DNA of 49,066 bases from Candidatus Woesearchaeota archaeon. GTDB lineage: Archaea > Nanobdellota > Nanobdellia > SCGC-AAA011-G17 > JAGVZF01. The stretch spans positions 1-49,066 of the forward strand of contig JAGVZF010000002.1 in assembly GCA_018302785.1 (NCBI GenBank), written 5' to 3'. This document shows, in pieces, positions 21,362 to 30,285 of this stretch. The position numbers were made by a program, and so were the translations under genes. The notes beneath the pieces were generated by a model. The model saw only the letters and a program-made list of their open reading frames with translations, made no database searches and had not been told where the DNA came from. Numbering within the stretch: the first letter of the stretch is position 1; each line of letters opens with the position of its first letter.

Positions 21362-21913
21362 TTATTTTACTCTAATATCTATATTGTGAAATCTTCCAAC
21401 TTCTTCACAAGTTTTACAAGAATTAATATTCCTACATCTTTCTTGAGAAAGCTCTTTATCTAGATTCATCTTTAACAAAAAATCCTTCATAGAAGAAACA
21501 ACTATATTAACATTAATATCAGAAATTTGATTATCAGATCTTAAGTGATCATTAATTATTGCTTCAATTTTTCTTAAGTCTTCATGTACTAAAAATACCG
21601 AAACATTATGTTTGCCTGCCATGATAAACCCATTTACAAAAAAAGAACAAGATGATAATCTATTTAGTATCTCATTTGCATCACTAGCAGTAAAATCTAC
21701 TCTAGCTAAAAAAAGATTACTTTTATTAAAATCAGTCCCTACATCAAAAGATAAAACTCCTTTTTTCTTTAACCTTTGGACTCTAAAATTTATTGATGGT
21801 TGACTAATATTTAACTTATTAGCAATTTCCGCTTGAGAAATTTCAGGATTTTGCATAAATAATGACATTATAATAACATCTTTTTCGTCAAGTCCTAGTT
21901 TATCATTTATCAT
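21362..21913 (-). CDS. Lrp/AsnC-type winged-helix regulator with C-terminal CX5CX2C
   Basis: 'DEKDVIIMSLFMQNPEISQAEIANKLNISQPSINFRVQRLKKKGVL' HTH; C-terminal 'RCRNINSCKTCEEV'; divergent from the SUF operon. Confidence 0.75.
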   Translation of the reverse strand: MINDKLGLDEKDVIIMSLFMQNPEISQAEIANKLNISQPSINFRVQRLKKKGVLSFDVGTDFNKSNLFLARVDFTASDANEILNRLSSCSFFVNGFIMAGKHNVSVFLVHEDLRKIEAIINDHLRSDNQISDINVNIVVSSMKDFLLKMNLDKELSQERCRNINSCKTCEEVGRFHNIDIRVK

Positions 21914-21947
21914 AAAAGTATATAACTATTCCAATTTATAAATATTT

Positions 21948-22031
21948 CTATTATTAATAGCAAAATTTATAAAAATATATATAAATTATAAGCATAAAGT
22001 TTATATATTATTAGTAACTCTTAATATATAA
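21948..22031. promoter_or_regulatory. Divergent regulator/SUF intergenic region with inverted repeats
   Basis: CTATTA-T-TAATAG at 21948-21960; TTATATATTA (22001-22010) / TAATATATAA (22022-22031) just upstream of the SUF operon start. Confidence 0.4.
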
Positions 22032-22046
22032 GTAATGGAGGTAAAA

Positions 22047-22607
22047 ATGGAACAAGTTTCTAGTTTAATTTCAAAGGACACAACTATAGGGGATATAGTA
22101 AAGAATTACCCTCAAACAATTCAAATATTGCAAGAAAACGGAATACAATGTGTTGGGTGCCATATTTCTCCTTATGAGACAATAGAACAAGGATTTAAAG
22201 GCCATGGTAAAACAGAAGAAGAGATTAATATAGTATTAAATAAGATAAATAGTATGATTAAAGACTTTAAGTATAGCAATCTAGAAGAAATTAATTTTAC
22301 GGATAAAGCAGTTCAAAAATTTGGAGAGATAAAAGCAAAAGAAAGTAAAGAAGATTCATTCTTAAGACTTCAAGTTATGCCTGGTGGTTGTGCAGGTTTT
22401 AAATATGATTTTTCCTTTGATTCAAATAAAAATCAAGAAGATATAACAATAAATAAAGGAAACCTAAAAATTTTAATAGATAAAGATACAATTAATTTTA
22501 TTAAAGGTGCAAAAGTAGACTACCTAGAGTCATTACAAGAAACTGGATTTAAAATATCCAATCCAAATGCACAATCAACATGTGGATGTGGCAGCTCATT
22601 TGGCTAA
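22047..22607 (+). CDS. DUF1858 domain fused to A-type Fe-S carrier (IscA/ErpA/HesB-like)
   Basis: N-term 'ISKDTTIGDIVKNYPQTIQILQENGIQCVGCHISPYETIEQGFKGHG' (DUF1858); C-term 'LRLQVMPGGCAGFKYDFSFD...STCGCGSSFG' (IscA Cys motif). Start moved from 22035 to the second Met, preceded by GGAGGT. Confidence 0.88.
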   Translation: MEQVSSLISKDTTIGDIVKNYPQTIQILQENGIQCVGCHISPYETIEQGFKGHGKTEEEINIVLNKINSMIKDFKYSNLEEINFTDKAVQKFGEIKAKESKEDSFLRLQVMPGGCAGFKYDFSFDSNKNQEDITINKGNLKILIDKDTINFIKGAKVDYLESLQETGFKISNPNAQSTCGCGSSFG

Positions 22608-25156
22608 TGACACTTGCAACCCATGAATTGGAATTCAGCAGATCAATGTTTGATCATTACAATACAGAAAAAAATATCTTTAAGTCTTTGCCAGGATTAA
22701 CAGTAGAATTAGTAAAAAAAATATCTAAAGATAAAAACGAACCAGAATGGATGTTAAAAAAAAGACTTAAGGGGCTCGAATTATTTAATAGAACCTTAAT
22801 TCCTAAATGGGGGCCTGATTTAAGTAAACTAGACTTAACTAAAATTTCATTTTATATTAGACCCGATGCCAAAAAATCTGAGAGCTGGGACTCAGTGCCA
22901 GAAGATATAAAAAAAACTTTTGACAGGTTAGGTATTCCAGAAGCAGAAAAAAAATACTTAAGTGGCGTTGGGGCTCAATATGACTCAGAAATAGTTTACC
23001 ATAATTTGAAAAAAGAATGGGAAGAAAAAGGGGTTATATTTGAAGACTGCGACACTGCACTACAAAAATATCCAGAATTAGTAAAAAAATATTTTATGAC
23101 AAAATGTATTCCTATAAACGATCATAAGTTTATTATGCTTCATACTGCAGTTTGGAGTGGTGGCACATTTATTTATATTCCCAAAAATGTTAAAGTTACA
23201 ATACCTTTGCAAGCATACTTTAGAATGAATGCTAAACAAGGTGGCCAATTTGAACATACTTTAATTATTGCGGATGAAGGATCAGAAGTTCATTACATTG
23301 AAGGATGCTTTACAAAAGGAAACCTTGTTACTTCTAATCCCGATTACAAAGGGATTGAAGAGATTAAGGGGCATCAGAAAGTCCTTACCAGTGAAGGCGA
23401 ATTTAAGACAACAAAAGACATTCAAGAAATGCCATATTCTGGTGATCTTTACACAATTGAAGTTTATGGAGACTCAACACAGAAAATTGAAGTTACCCCT
23501 GAACACCCTTTCTTGTATGTAGATAGAGCAAGAAAACGCGATCGAAATAAAATATTTATCCCTAGATGGAACATGCCGTTGTTTTTCAAGAAAAAAGACT
23601 ATCTGTGTGCACCAATTAATAAAGAAGTAAAAACAAATACGTATTATGAGTTTGAGATTGTAAAAGGAAATAATAAAGGAGTTTGGGAAAAGAAGAAAAT
23701 CAATGTTCCTTTAACAGATGAATTTTTCCGACTGGTAGGCTATTATCTTGCAGAAGGAAGTGTGAGTAGCAATTCTTATCTTAATTTTTCTTTTAACATC
23801 AATGAAAAAGAGTATATTGGGGATGTCAAACAGTGTCTGAAAAAAGTATTTGGAGTGACGAAGACACTTGAAATGGTTCATAAAAAAAATAATGGAGTAT
23901 CAGTTGTCGTTTGCTCTGTTGAACTTGCAAGAATTTTCAAACAACTTGGAGACAAGTGCGACAAAAAAGCATTATTGTCATGGATGATATATGAAACAAA
24001 AGAGCATCAACAAGAAATTCTTAGAGGCTGGTTCAGAGGAGATGGAAACTATTACAATAAAAGATTAGAAAAAAGCGGATGGCTTAAAGAATCCTTACGA
24101 ATAAACACCACTTCTGAAAAACTTGTGAGACAAATGCGCGATGTTGCGTTGCGTCTTGGTGTTGTTGCTTTTATTAACGCGCATGAACGCAGTCATGAAG
24201 GGAGAAGAACCATGTTTACTCTAGGCTTTACTGGTGAACATATGGTAAAAGCTGGAGAACTTCTCGGCATTAAAATAAAAGAAAAAGTTCATGGAAAAAA
24301 ACGTGCATCCATGTTTGGCATTGACGAAAACTTTGCATATTTGCCAATAAAAACTGTCGCGAAAAAAATAGTTATTGATGTTCCCGTGTATAATTTTAGT
24401 GTCGAAGATCATGAAACATACACTGTTGGTGGCGTTGCTGTTCATAATTGCTCCGCCCCGCAATATGGTACAAGTTCTTTACATGCAGGTTGTGTTGAAA
24501 TTTTTGTTCATAAAAACGCAAGAGTAAGATATAGTAGCGTAGAAAATTGGAGTAAAAATACTTTTAATTTAAACACAAAAAGAGCAATAGTTTACGAGAA
24601 TGGAATAATGGAATGGGTTAATGGAAATATGGGTTCTTGCACAACTATGCTTTACCCATGTTCTATACTTGCAGGAAGAGGTGCAAAAACAGAAATGTTG
24701 GGGATTGCTTATGCAGGAAATAATCAAAATCAAGATACAGGTTCTAAAGTAATACATACAGCTCCTGATACAACATCAACAATAAGATCAAAAAGTATAA
24801 GCAAAGATGGGGGCATTTCTTCATACAGAGGTTTTGTAATGGTAAATAAAGGGTCTACTAATGCAAAATGCAATGTTATCTGTGATGCTTTAATATTAGA
24901 TAATAAGTCAAAATCTAATACATATCCTTCAATGAAAATTTTAGATAATTCATCTACTGTAACTCATGAAGCAACAGTGGGTAAAATAAGCGAAGAAAAA
25001 ATTTTCTATCTAATGTCTAGAGGCTTAACAGAGGAGCAAGCTATAAAAATGGTAGTTTCCGGTTTTATAGAACCTATATTAAAAGAGTTACCATTAGAAT
25101 ATGCTGTAGAATTGAATAAATTAATCCAATTAGAAATGGAAAATTCTGTAGGTTAA
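22607..25156 (+). CDS. sufB: SufB, Fe-S cluster assembly scaffold, intein-containing precursor
   Basis: 'SKDKNEPEWMLKKRLKGLELF', 'VHYIEGC|CSAPQY...LHAGCVEIFVHKNARVRYSSVENWSKN', 'RGFVMVNKGSTNAKCNVICDALILD', 'EEKIFYLMSRGLTEEQA'. Start likely 22607 (TAATG overlap) rather than 22580. Confidence 0.95.
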   Translation: MTLATHELEFSRSMFDHYNTEKNIFKSLPGLTVELVKKISKDKNEPEWMLKKRLKGLELFNRTLIPKWGPDLSKLDLTKISFYIRPDAKKSESWDSVPEDIKKTFDRLGIPEAEKKYLSGVGAQYDSEIVYHNLKKEWEEKGVIFEDCDTALQKYPELVKKYFMTKCIPINDHKFIMLHTAVWSGGTFIYIPKNVKVTIPLQAYFRMNAKQGGQFEHTLIIADEGSEVHYIEGCFTKGNLVTSNPDYKGIEEIKGHQKVLTSEGEFKTTKDIQEMPYSGDLYTIEVYGDSTQKIEVTPEHPFLYVDRARKRDRNKIFIPRWNMPLFFKKKDYLCAPINKEVKTNTYYEFEIVKGNNKGVWEKKKINVPLTDEFFRLVGYYLAEGSVSSNSYLNFSFNINEKEYIGDVKQCLKKVFGVTKTLEMVHKKNNGVSVVVCSVELARIFKQLGDKCDKKALLSWMIYETKEHQQEILRGWFRGDGNYYNKRLEKSGWLKESLRINTTSEKLVRQMRDVALRLGVVAFINAHERSHEGRRTMFTLGFTGEHMVKAGELLGIKIKEKVHGKKRASMFGIDENFAYLPIKTVAKKIVIDVPVYNFSVEDHETYTVGGVAVHNCSAPQYGTSSLHAGCVEIFVHKNARVRYSSVENWSKNTFNLNTKRAIVYENGIMEWVNGNMGSCTTMLYPCSILAGRGAKTEMLGIAYAGNNQNQDTGSKVIHTAPDTTSTIRSKSISKDGGISSYRGFVMVNKGSTNAKCNVICDALILDNKSKSNTYPSMKILDNSSTVTHEATVGKISEEKIFYLMSRGLTEEQAIKMVVSGFIEPILKELPLEYAVELNKLIQLEMENSVG
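23306..24448 (+). mobile_element. Intein with LAGLIDADG endonuclease domain in SufB (381 aa)
   Basis: Cys1 'CFTKGNLVTSNPDYKGIEEI' after extein 'VHYIEG'; block B 'IEVTPEHPFLYV'; DOD motifs 'LVGYYLAEGSVSS' and 'LRGWFRGDGNYYN'; ends 'VPVYNFSVEDHETYTVGGVAVHN' before 'CSAPQY'. Boundaries in frame. Confidence 0.95.
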
Positions 25157-25159
25157 AAT

Positions 25160-26365
25160 ATGTTACTTAATTTTAAATCAGAAATTAATGAATCAACAAT
25201 AAAAGATTTATCTAAAGATAAAAACGAACCAGAATGGATGTTAAAAAAAAGACTTAATTCTTATTATTTATATAAAAATCTAGAAGAACCTTCTAATAAA
25301 TATGGACTCGGAATAATAAATAAGCAAGGAACAATAAATATTGATAATAAAATAAAAAATACACAAAATAAACTTCCAAGTAATTCATCCACAATTATTG
25401 AAAGTTTTGAAAATGCTATTAAAAATCACGAATCTTTAATTAAAGAGAATTTTATGACTCATTGCATAAATCCATCAGAAAATAAGTATGTGGCCTTACA
25501 TAATAGTTTATGGAACAACGGGGTATTAATATTTATTCCTAAAGATAATATTAATAAAGATCCAATAAATATAACTCTAGATAATAAAGAAGAAGCACAG
25601 TTTAATAATATCCTTATTATTGCCGAAGAAAACTGTGGATCAACAATATTAATTAATAAAACAAGCAATAAAATAAATAAATTTTCAAGCAATATTATTG
25701 AGGTTATAACTAAAAGTAATTCTAAGTTAAATATAGTTAATTTTCAAGATTTAGAAAACAATTCAAATGATTTTTCAACAACAAAAATTCTGCAAAAAAA
25801 CAGCTCTAATGTAACTTACACTGAATTTGGATTTGGAAGCAATTCTTCAAATTCAAAAATATCTTCTATATTAGGGGGGGGAGAAGCAAATTCAAAAATA
25901 TACTCATTAAATTATTGTACAAATACCCAAAATTTTGATATAAACATATCTACAATCCACAAATCACCATTTACTTACTCAGACATTTTATCTGCCAATA
26001 TATTAGACAATAAAGCAAAACTCATATTTAATGGACTAATTAAAATAGAAAATAATGCTCACAACTCTGTAGGGTATCAAAAAGAAGAAAATTTATTATT
26101 AAGTAAAGAAGCAGAAGTTTATCCAATCCCAAATTTACAAATAGAGAACTATGATGTTAAATGTTCTCATAGTGCTTCAACAACAAATATTGACGAAGAA
26201 AAAATTTTCTATCTAATGTCTAGAGGCTTAACAGAAGAACAAACCAAAAAATTAGTAATAAAGGGTTATTTTAATAAGTTCTTATCATTAATTAATAATG
26301 AAGAAGTAAAAGATATAATTGAATCTTCAATTAATGGAAAATCAAAATATGCATCTCTTAACTAA
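25160..26365 (+). CDS. sufD: SufD-like SUF assembly protein
   Basis: SufB/SufD-family C-terminus 'VKCSHSASTTNIDEEKIFYLMSRGLTEEQTKKLVIKGYFNKF'; between sufB and sufS. Confidence 0.88.
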   Translation: MLLNFKSEINESTIKDLSKDKNEPEWMLKKRLNSYYLYKNLEEPSNKYGLGIINKQGTINIDNKIKNTQNKLPSNSSTIIESFENAIKNHESLIKENFMTHCINPSENKYVALHNSLWNNGVLIFIPKDNINKDPINITLDNKEEAQFNNILIIAEENCGSTILINKTSNKINKFSSNIIEVITKSNSKLNIVNFQDLENNSNDFSTTKILQKNSSNVTYTEFGFGSNSSNSKISSILGGGEANSKIYSLNYCTNTQNFDINISTIHKSPFTYSDILSANILDNKAKLIFNGLIKIENNAHNSVGYQKEENLLLSKEAEVYPIPNLQIENYDVKCSHSASTTNIDEEKIFYLMSRGLTEEQTKKLVIKGYFNKFLSLINNEEVKDIIESSINGKSKYASLN

Positions 26366-27578
26366 AACTTTGGACATAGAATCTATAAGCAATGAATTTC
26401 CTATATTTAAAAGAAAAATAAATGGGCATAATCTTATTTACTTAGATTCAGCATCAACATCTCAGAAACCAACTCAAGTAATAAACTCAATTAAAGAATA
26501 TTACGAAAAATTTAATTCTAATGTTCATAGGGGTGTTTATAAAATAAGCGAAGAAGCAACTTTAGCATTTGAAAATTCAAGATCAAATGTAGCATCTTTA
26601 ATAAATTCTTATCCCGAAGAAATAATATTTACAAGCGGAACCACAAAATCAATTAATATGCTAGCAAATATTCTTTCTATGAATTATCTAAAAAAAGGTG
26701 ATGAAATAATAATAACTGAGATGGAGCATCATTCTAATTTGGTCCCGTGGCAAATTGCCTCTAAACTATATGGGCTTAAATTAAAATATGTAAAACTTAC
26801 AAATAATGGATCTATTGACATAAATAAACTAGAAAGTTTATTTACAGAAAAAACAAAATTAATTACAATTACACATGTATCTAATGTCTTGGGCACTATA
26901 AATCCAATAAAAGAAATTGCTAAAATAGCCCATAAACATAATTCATTAATCTTAGTTGATGGCGCTCAAAGTGTACCTCATATGACAATAGATGTAAAAT
27001 CACTAGATATAGACTTCCTAGCATTTTCAGGTCATAAAATGCTTGCATCTACAGGAATAGGGATTTTATATGGGAAGAAAAAATTGCTAGAATCATTACA
27101 ACCATCAGAATTTGGGGGTGGTATGATAAGTAATGTATCTTTAAATAATTCTTCATGGAATGAATCTCCATGGAAATTTGAAGCAGGAACTCCAAATGTA
27201 GAAGGAGCAATATCATTATCAACAGCCATATCTTACCTTAAATCAATAGGTCTAGAAAAAATAGAAAAACATGAAAAAGAATTAACAAAATATACACTAG
27301 AACAATTAGAAAAAATAGAAAATATAAAAGTTTATGGCCCTTCAGAAAGATCAGGAATAATTTCCTTTAATATTAATAAATTACACCCACATGATATATC
27401 AGCAATCCTTGATAGGGAAGGAATTGCAATACGTGGGGGACATCACTGCGCAATGCCACTCATGAAATTTTTAAGAATAAATGGTACAGCGAGAATTTCA
27501 TTTTATTTATATAATTCTTTTGAAGATATAGATAAATTAATAAAATCACTCAAGACAGTTAGCGAGGTATTAAAATAA
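26349..27578 (+). CDS. sufS: Cysteine desulfurase SufS
   Basis: 'YLDSASTSQKPTQVI', 'ITEMEHHSNLVPWQ', 'VDGAQSVPHM', 'FSGHKMLASTGIGILYG', 'IRGGHHCAMPLM'. Start probably the Met at 26349; the ORF-track start is 26319. Confidence 0.93.
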   Translation: MHLLTKTLDIESISNEFPIFKRKINGHNLIYLDSASTSQKPTQVINSIKEYYEKFNSNVHRGVYKISEEATLAFENSRSNVASLINSYPEEIIFTSGTTKSINMLANILSMNYLKKGDEIIITEMEHHSNLVPWQIASKLYGLKLKYVKLTNNGSIDINKLESLFTEKTKLITITHVSNVLGTINPIKEIAKIAHKHNSLILVDGAQSVPHMTIDVKSLDIDFLAFSGHKMLASTGIGILYGKKKLLESLQPSEFGGGMISNVSLNNSSWNESPWKFEAGTPNVEGAISLSTAISYLKSIGLEKIEKHEKELTKYTLEQLEKIENIKVYGPSERSGIISFNINKLHPHDISAILDREGIAIRGGHHCAMPLMKFLRINGTARISFYLYNSFEDIDKLIKSLKTVSEVLK

Positions 27579-27970
27579 TGGAAGACGATTTATACGCAGA
27601 AAATATCTTAGATCATTATAATAATCCTAGAAATTTTGGAATACCTAAAAAATTTGATTTAAATCAACAAGAAATAAATCCCCTATGTGGGGATGAAATA
27701 AATATTTATCTAACTTTAGACAATAAAAAAATAAAGGACATAAAATTTTCAGGAAGCGGTTGTGCCATAAGTCAAGCTTCCGCATCAATAATCTCGGAGC
27801 ACATCAAAGGTAAAGAAATAAATGAAGTTAAGAGCTATGGAAAAGAAGACATTTTAAATTTACTTGGGATATCTATAGGCCCGGTAAGACTAAAATGTGC
27901 TTTATTATCTTTAAAAGCAATTCAAAAATCAATTCAAAAATCAGAAAATGAATCAAACATTAAAAATTAA
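27578..27970 (+). CDS. sufU: SufU/IscU-type scaffold
   Basis: 'ENILDHYNNPRNFG', 'NPLCGDEINIYL', 'FSGSGCAISQASASI', 'RLKCALLSLKAI'. Confidence 0.9.
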   Translation: MEDDLYAENILDHYNNPRNFGIPKKFDLNQQEINPLCGDEINIYLTLDNKKIKDIKFSGSGCAISQASASIISEHIKGKEINEVKSYGKEDILNLLGISIGPVRLKCALLSLKAIQKSIQKSENESNIKN

Positions 27971-28694
27971 GGATTTATCTGTATCAATTAATAATAAATT
28001 AATCTTAGATAAAATTAATTTAGAAGTAAAAAGTGGAGAAGTTTGTGCTCTAATGGGTCCTAACGGAAGTGGAAAAAGCACATTGGCAAATGTTATTATG
28101 GGAAATCCAAAATATAAAATAGAAAATGGTTCTATATTAATTAATAATGAATCTATAACTAATTTAAAAGTAAATGAGAAAGCAAAAAAAGGAATTTTTT
28201 TATCATTTCAATATCCTAGTGAAGTAAGTGGTGTAACAATATCTAATTTTCTAAGGACCGCATTAAATACTTTAAAAGATACAAATATATCTGTGATGGA
28301 ATTCCAAAAAATTCTAAAGGAAAAAATTGAGTTATTAGAAATTAAGGATGGACTAACTAAAAGATATTTAAATGAAGGCTTTTCTGGAGGAGAAAAGAAA
28401 AAGTTTGAAATATTACAGATGGCGGTACTCCAACCAAAATTTGCATTGCTAGACGAAACAGATTCTGGTTTAGACATAGATTCATTAAAAATTGTGACTA
28501 ATGGCATTAATAAAATTAAAGAAAGTAATAATACCGGATTTTTAATAATAACTCATCATCAAAAAATTCTTGATTATATAAAACCTGATAAGATATATAT
28601 AATTGTGGGTGGAAAAATAATAAAACAAGGAGATTCTTCTTTATCAACAAAATTAGAAGAACTAGGATATAAATGGTTAAAGGAAGAAAACTAA
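27948..28694 (+). CDS. sufC: SufC ATPase
   Basis: 'ALMGPNGSGKSTLANVIMG', 'FLSFQYPSEVSGVTISNFLR', 'GFSGGEKKKFEILQM', 'ALLDETDSGLDID'. Confidence 0.95.
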   Translation: MNQTLKIKDLSVSINNKLILDKINLEVKSGEVCALMGPNGSGKSTLANVIMGNPKYKIENGSILINNESITNLKVNEKAKKGIFLSFQYPSEVSGVTISNFLRTALNTLKDTNISVMEFQKILKEKIELLEIKDGLTKRYLNEGFSGGEKKKFEILQMAVLQPKFALLDETDSGLDIDSLKIVTNGINKIKESNNTGFLIITHHQKILDYIKPDKIYIIVGGKIIKQGDSSLSTKLEELGYKWLKEEN

Positions 28695-28969
28695 AATCCT
28701 AATAATTGTCTTAATTCATCACTTGGTTGCCAAACAGGCTCAAAAACAATTTCAATATTAACTTTAACATTAAACTTACTTAATTTACTTTTAATCTCTT
28801 CAACTATCATAGGGCCATAAGGGCAAAATGGTGTTGTAAATGTCATCTTTATATTAATTTCATCATTAATTTTTAATTCATAAATTAGTCCTAAAGTCCA
28901 TACATCTACCCCTATCTCAGGATCATTGCAAGTCTTTAATGTTTCAATAATTTCTTCATTACTTATCAT
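28691..28969 (-). CDS. MIP18/DUF59 family protein (SufT-like)
   Basis: 'LKTCNDPEIGVDVWTLGLIYEL...IKMTFTTPFCPYGPMIVEEIKSKL'; opposes sufC. Confidence 0.88.
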   Translation of the reverse strand: MISNEEIIETLKTCNDPEIGVDVWTLGLIYELKINDEINIKMTFTTPFCPYGPMIVEEIKSKLSKFNVKVNIEIVFEPVWQPSDELRQLLGF

Positions 28970-29054
28970 AATAAATCTTAAGTTTCCGTATATTTAAATT
29001 TTTCTAAAAAATTATCCATAAGATTTATATACCCCTTCTAATATATACTAAAAA

Positions 29055-29462
29055 ATGCAAAAAAGATATTTTACATTAGATGAAGCAGAAAATTTAATAC
29101 CTAAAGTAAATAAATCAGTGTCAAAATTAAGGGATATTGCAAAAGCAATAAACTTACTTGGATCAATAGAGTTAAGTTCAGAAGATAATTACAGTAATGT
29201 AATAACTGAAATAAGAATTAACAAGACTTACCATAAATTAAATTATTTATTCTTTAAAGAAATATCCTTTTTACTAAATAATAGTATTATAATTAAAGAC
29301 ATTAAAGAAGGTATTGTGGATTTCTATTCTATATTTGAAGGCAGAGAAATTTTTTTGTGTTGGAAAGCTGAAGAAAAAGATATAAAATACTGGCATGAAA
29401 TATCCACAGGATTTGCTGCAAGAAAACCAATAGCTCTTTTAAGAGACAAGTCTAATAATTAA
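29055..29462 (+). CDS. DUF2203 family protein
   Basis: 'YFTLDEAENLIPKV', 'GIVDFYSIFEGREIFLCWKAEEKDIKYWHEISTGFAARKPI'. Confidence 0.8.
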   Translation: MQKRYFTLDEAENLIPKVNKSVSKLRDIAKAINLLGSIELSSEDNYSNVITEIRINKTYHKLNYLFFKEISFLLNNSIIIKDIKEGIVDFYSIFEGREIFLCWKAEEKDIKYWHEISTGFAARKPIALLRDKSNN

Positions 29463-30285
29463 TATTTTTTTCCTTAATTTTATCAATTATTTTCTTATGC
29501 ATCCTTCTTAAAAATTCTATTTTATCTTCAATTTTTAAAACGTCAGTGTAACTCTGGCTTATTATATTAAAAGCAAAAGGGCTTGGAACAATAGTATTTA
29601 TTTCTTTAACTTTAATTTTATCATTTTCTATATCATTAATAATTAATTTAGCATTTTTAATATCCATCAAATCTTCTAAAACTTCCCTTCTTGCTTCATT
29701 TAATATACAGAAATTATTGTCTAACCTTTTTACAGCATTTAATAATATCATAGAACTTACTTGTTGTCTCCCAACTCTTTTTGTTTTTCCTTTATATTGT
29801 CTTAATATCATTAACGCTCTAGAAGCACAATGTCTAAATCTTCTTCTTAATATTTCTGCTTTCTCTATACTTAACTTAGCAATATCTTCTAATTCATTAT
29901 TTTTAATCATTTTTAATGCCCTTGCTGCCTGCATATCATTTATGCAACTTAAATAAAAACCATTATCATGAATTCCAATTTCTACATCTCTATGGTTTAA
30001 TCTTGAAACAATATAAGCAACAACCCTAGAAAGTACATCATTTACTCTTCTACCATATAATGTATGGAATATTACATACTTTTTTCCCTTGTCTTTATAA
30101 TGTTCTATAATTATTTTTTTATAATTTGGAATTTCCTTAGTATAAATAAATTGTTCCTTAAAAAATTCATATATTGAATTTTTGCCATATTCATCAACAT
30201 ATAAATATTCCTCAATGAAATGCAAAATTTCTTCTTTACTTTTCTTACTTTTAAATAACTCTTCAATATAATATCCGAAAACCAA
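29452..30285 (-). CDS. C-terminal part of an Lhr-like helicase, separated by a -1 frame disruption
   Basis: 'GKKYVIFHTLYGRRVNDVLSRVVAYIVSRLNHRDVEIGIHDNGFYL' typical of the archaeal Lhr C-terminal region; overlaps the helicase ORF in another frame. Confidence 0.75.
   Translation of the reverse strand: MVFGYYIEELFKSKKSKEEILHFIEEYLYVDEYGKNSIYEFFKEQFIYTKEIPNYKKIIIEHYKDKGKKYVIFHTLYGRRVNDVLSRVVAYIVSRLNHRDVEIGIHDNGFYLSCINDMQAARALKMIKNNELEDIAKLSIEKAEILRRRFRHCASRALMILRQYKGKTKRVGRQQVSSMILLNAVKRLDNNFCILNEARREVLEDLMDIKNAKLIINDIENDKIKVKEINTIVPSPFAFNIISQSYTDVLKIEDKIEFLRRMHKKIIDKIKEKNINY

Noticed and set aside
22580-22606. Upstream start of SufB (MWMWQLIWL...)
   Set aside because: Codes over the IscA C-terminal Cys motif in another frame; the TAATG at 22605-22609 is a better start.
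24221-24757. Minus-strand ORFs inside sufB/intein
   Set aside because: Fully antisense to strongly supported coding sequence, no recognisable motifs.
28208-28507. 99-aa minus-strand ORF inside sufC
   Set aside because: Antisense to the sufC ABC ATPase motifs; spurious.
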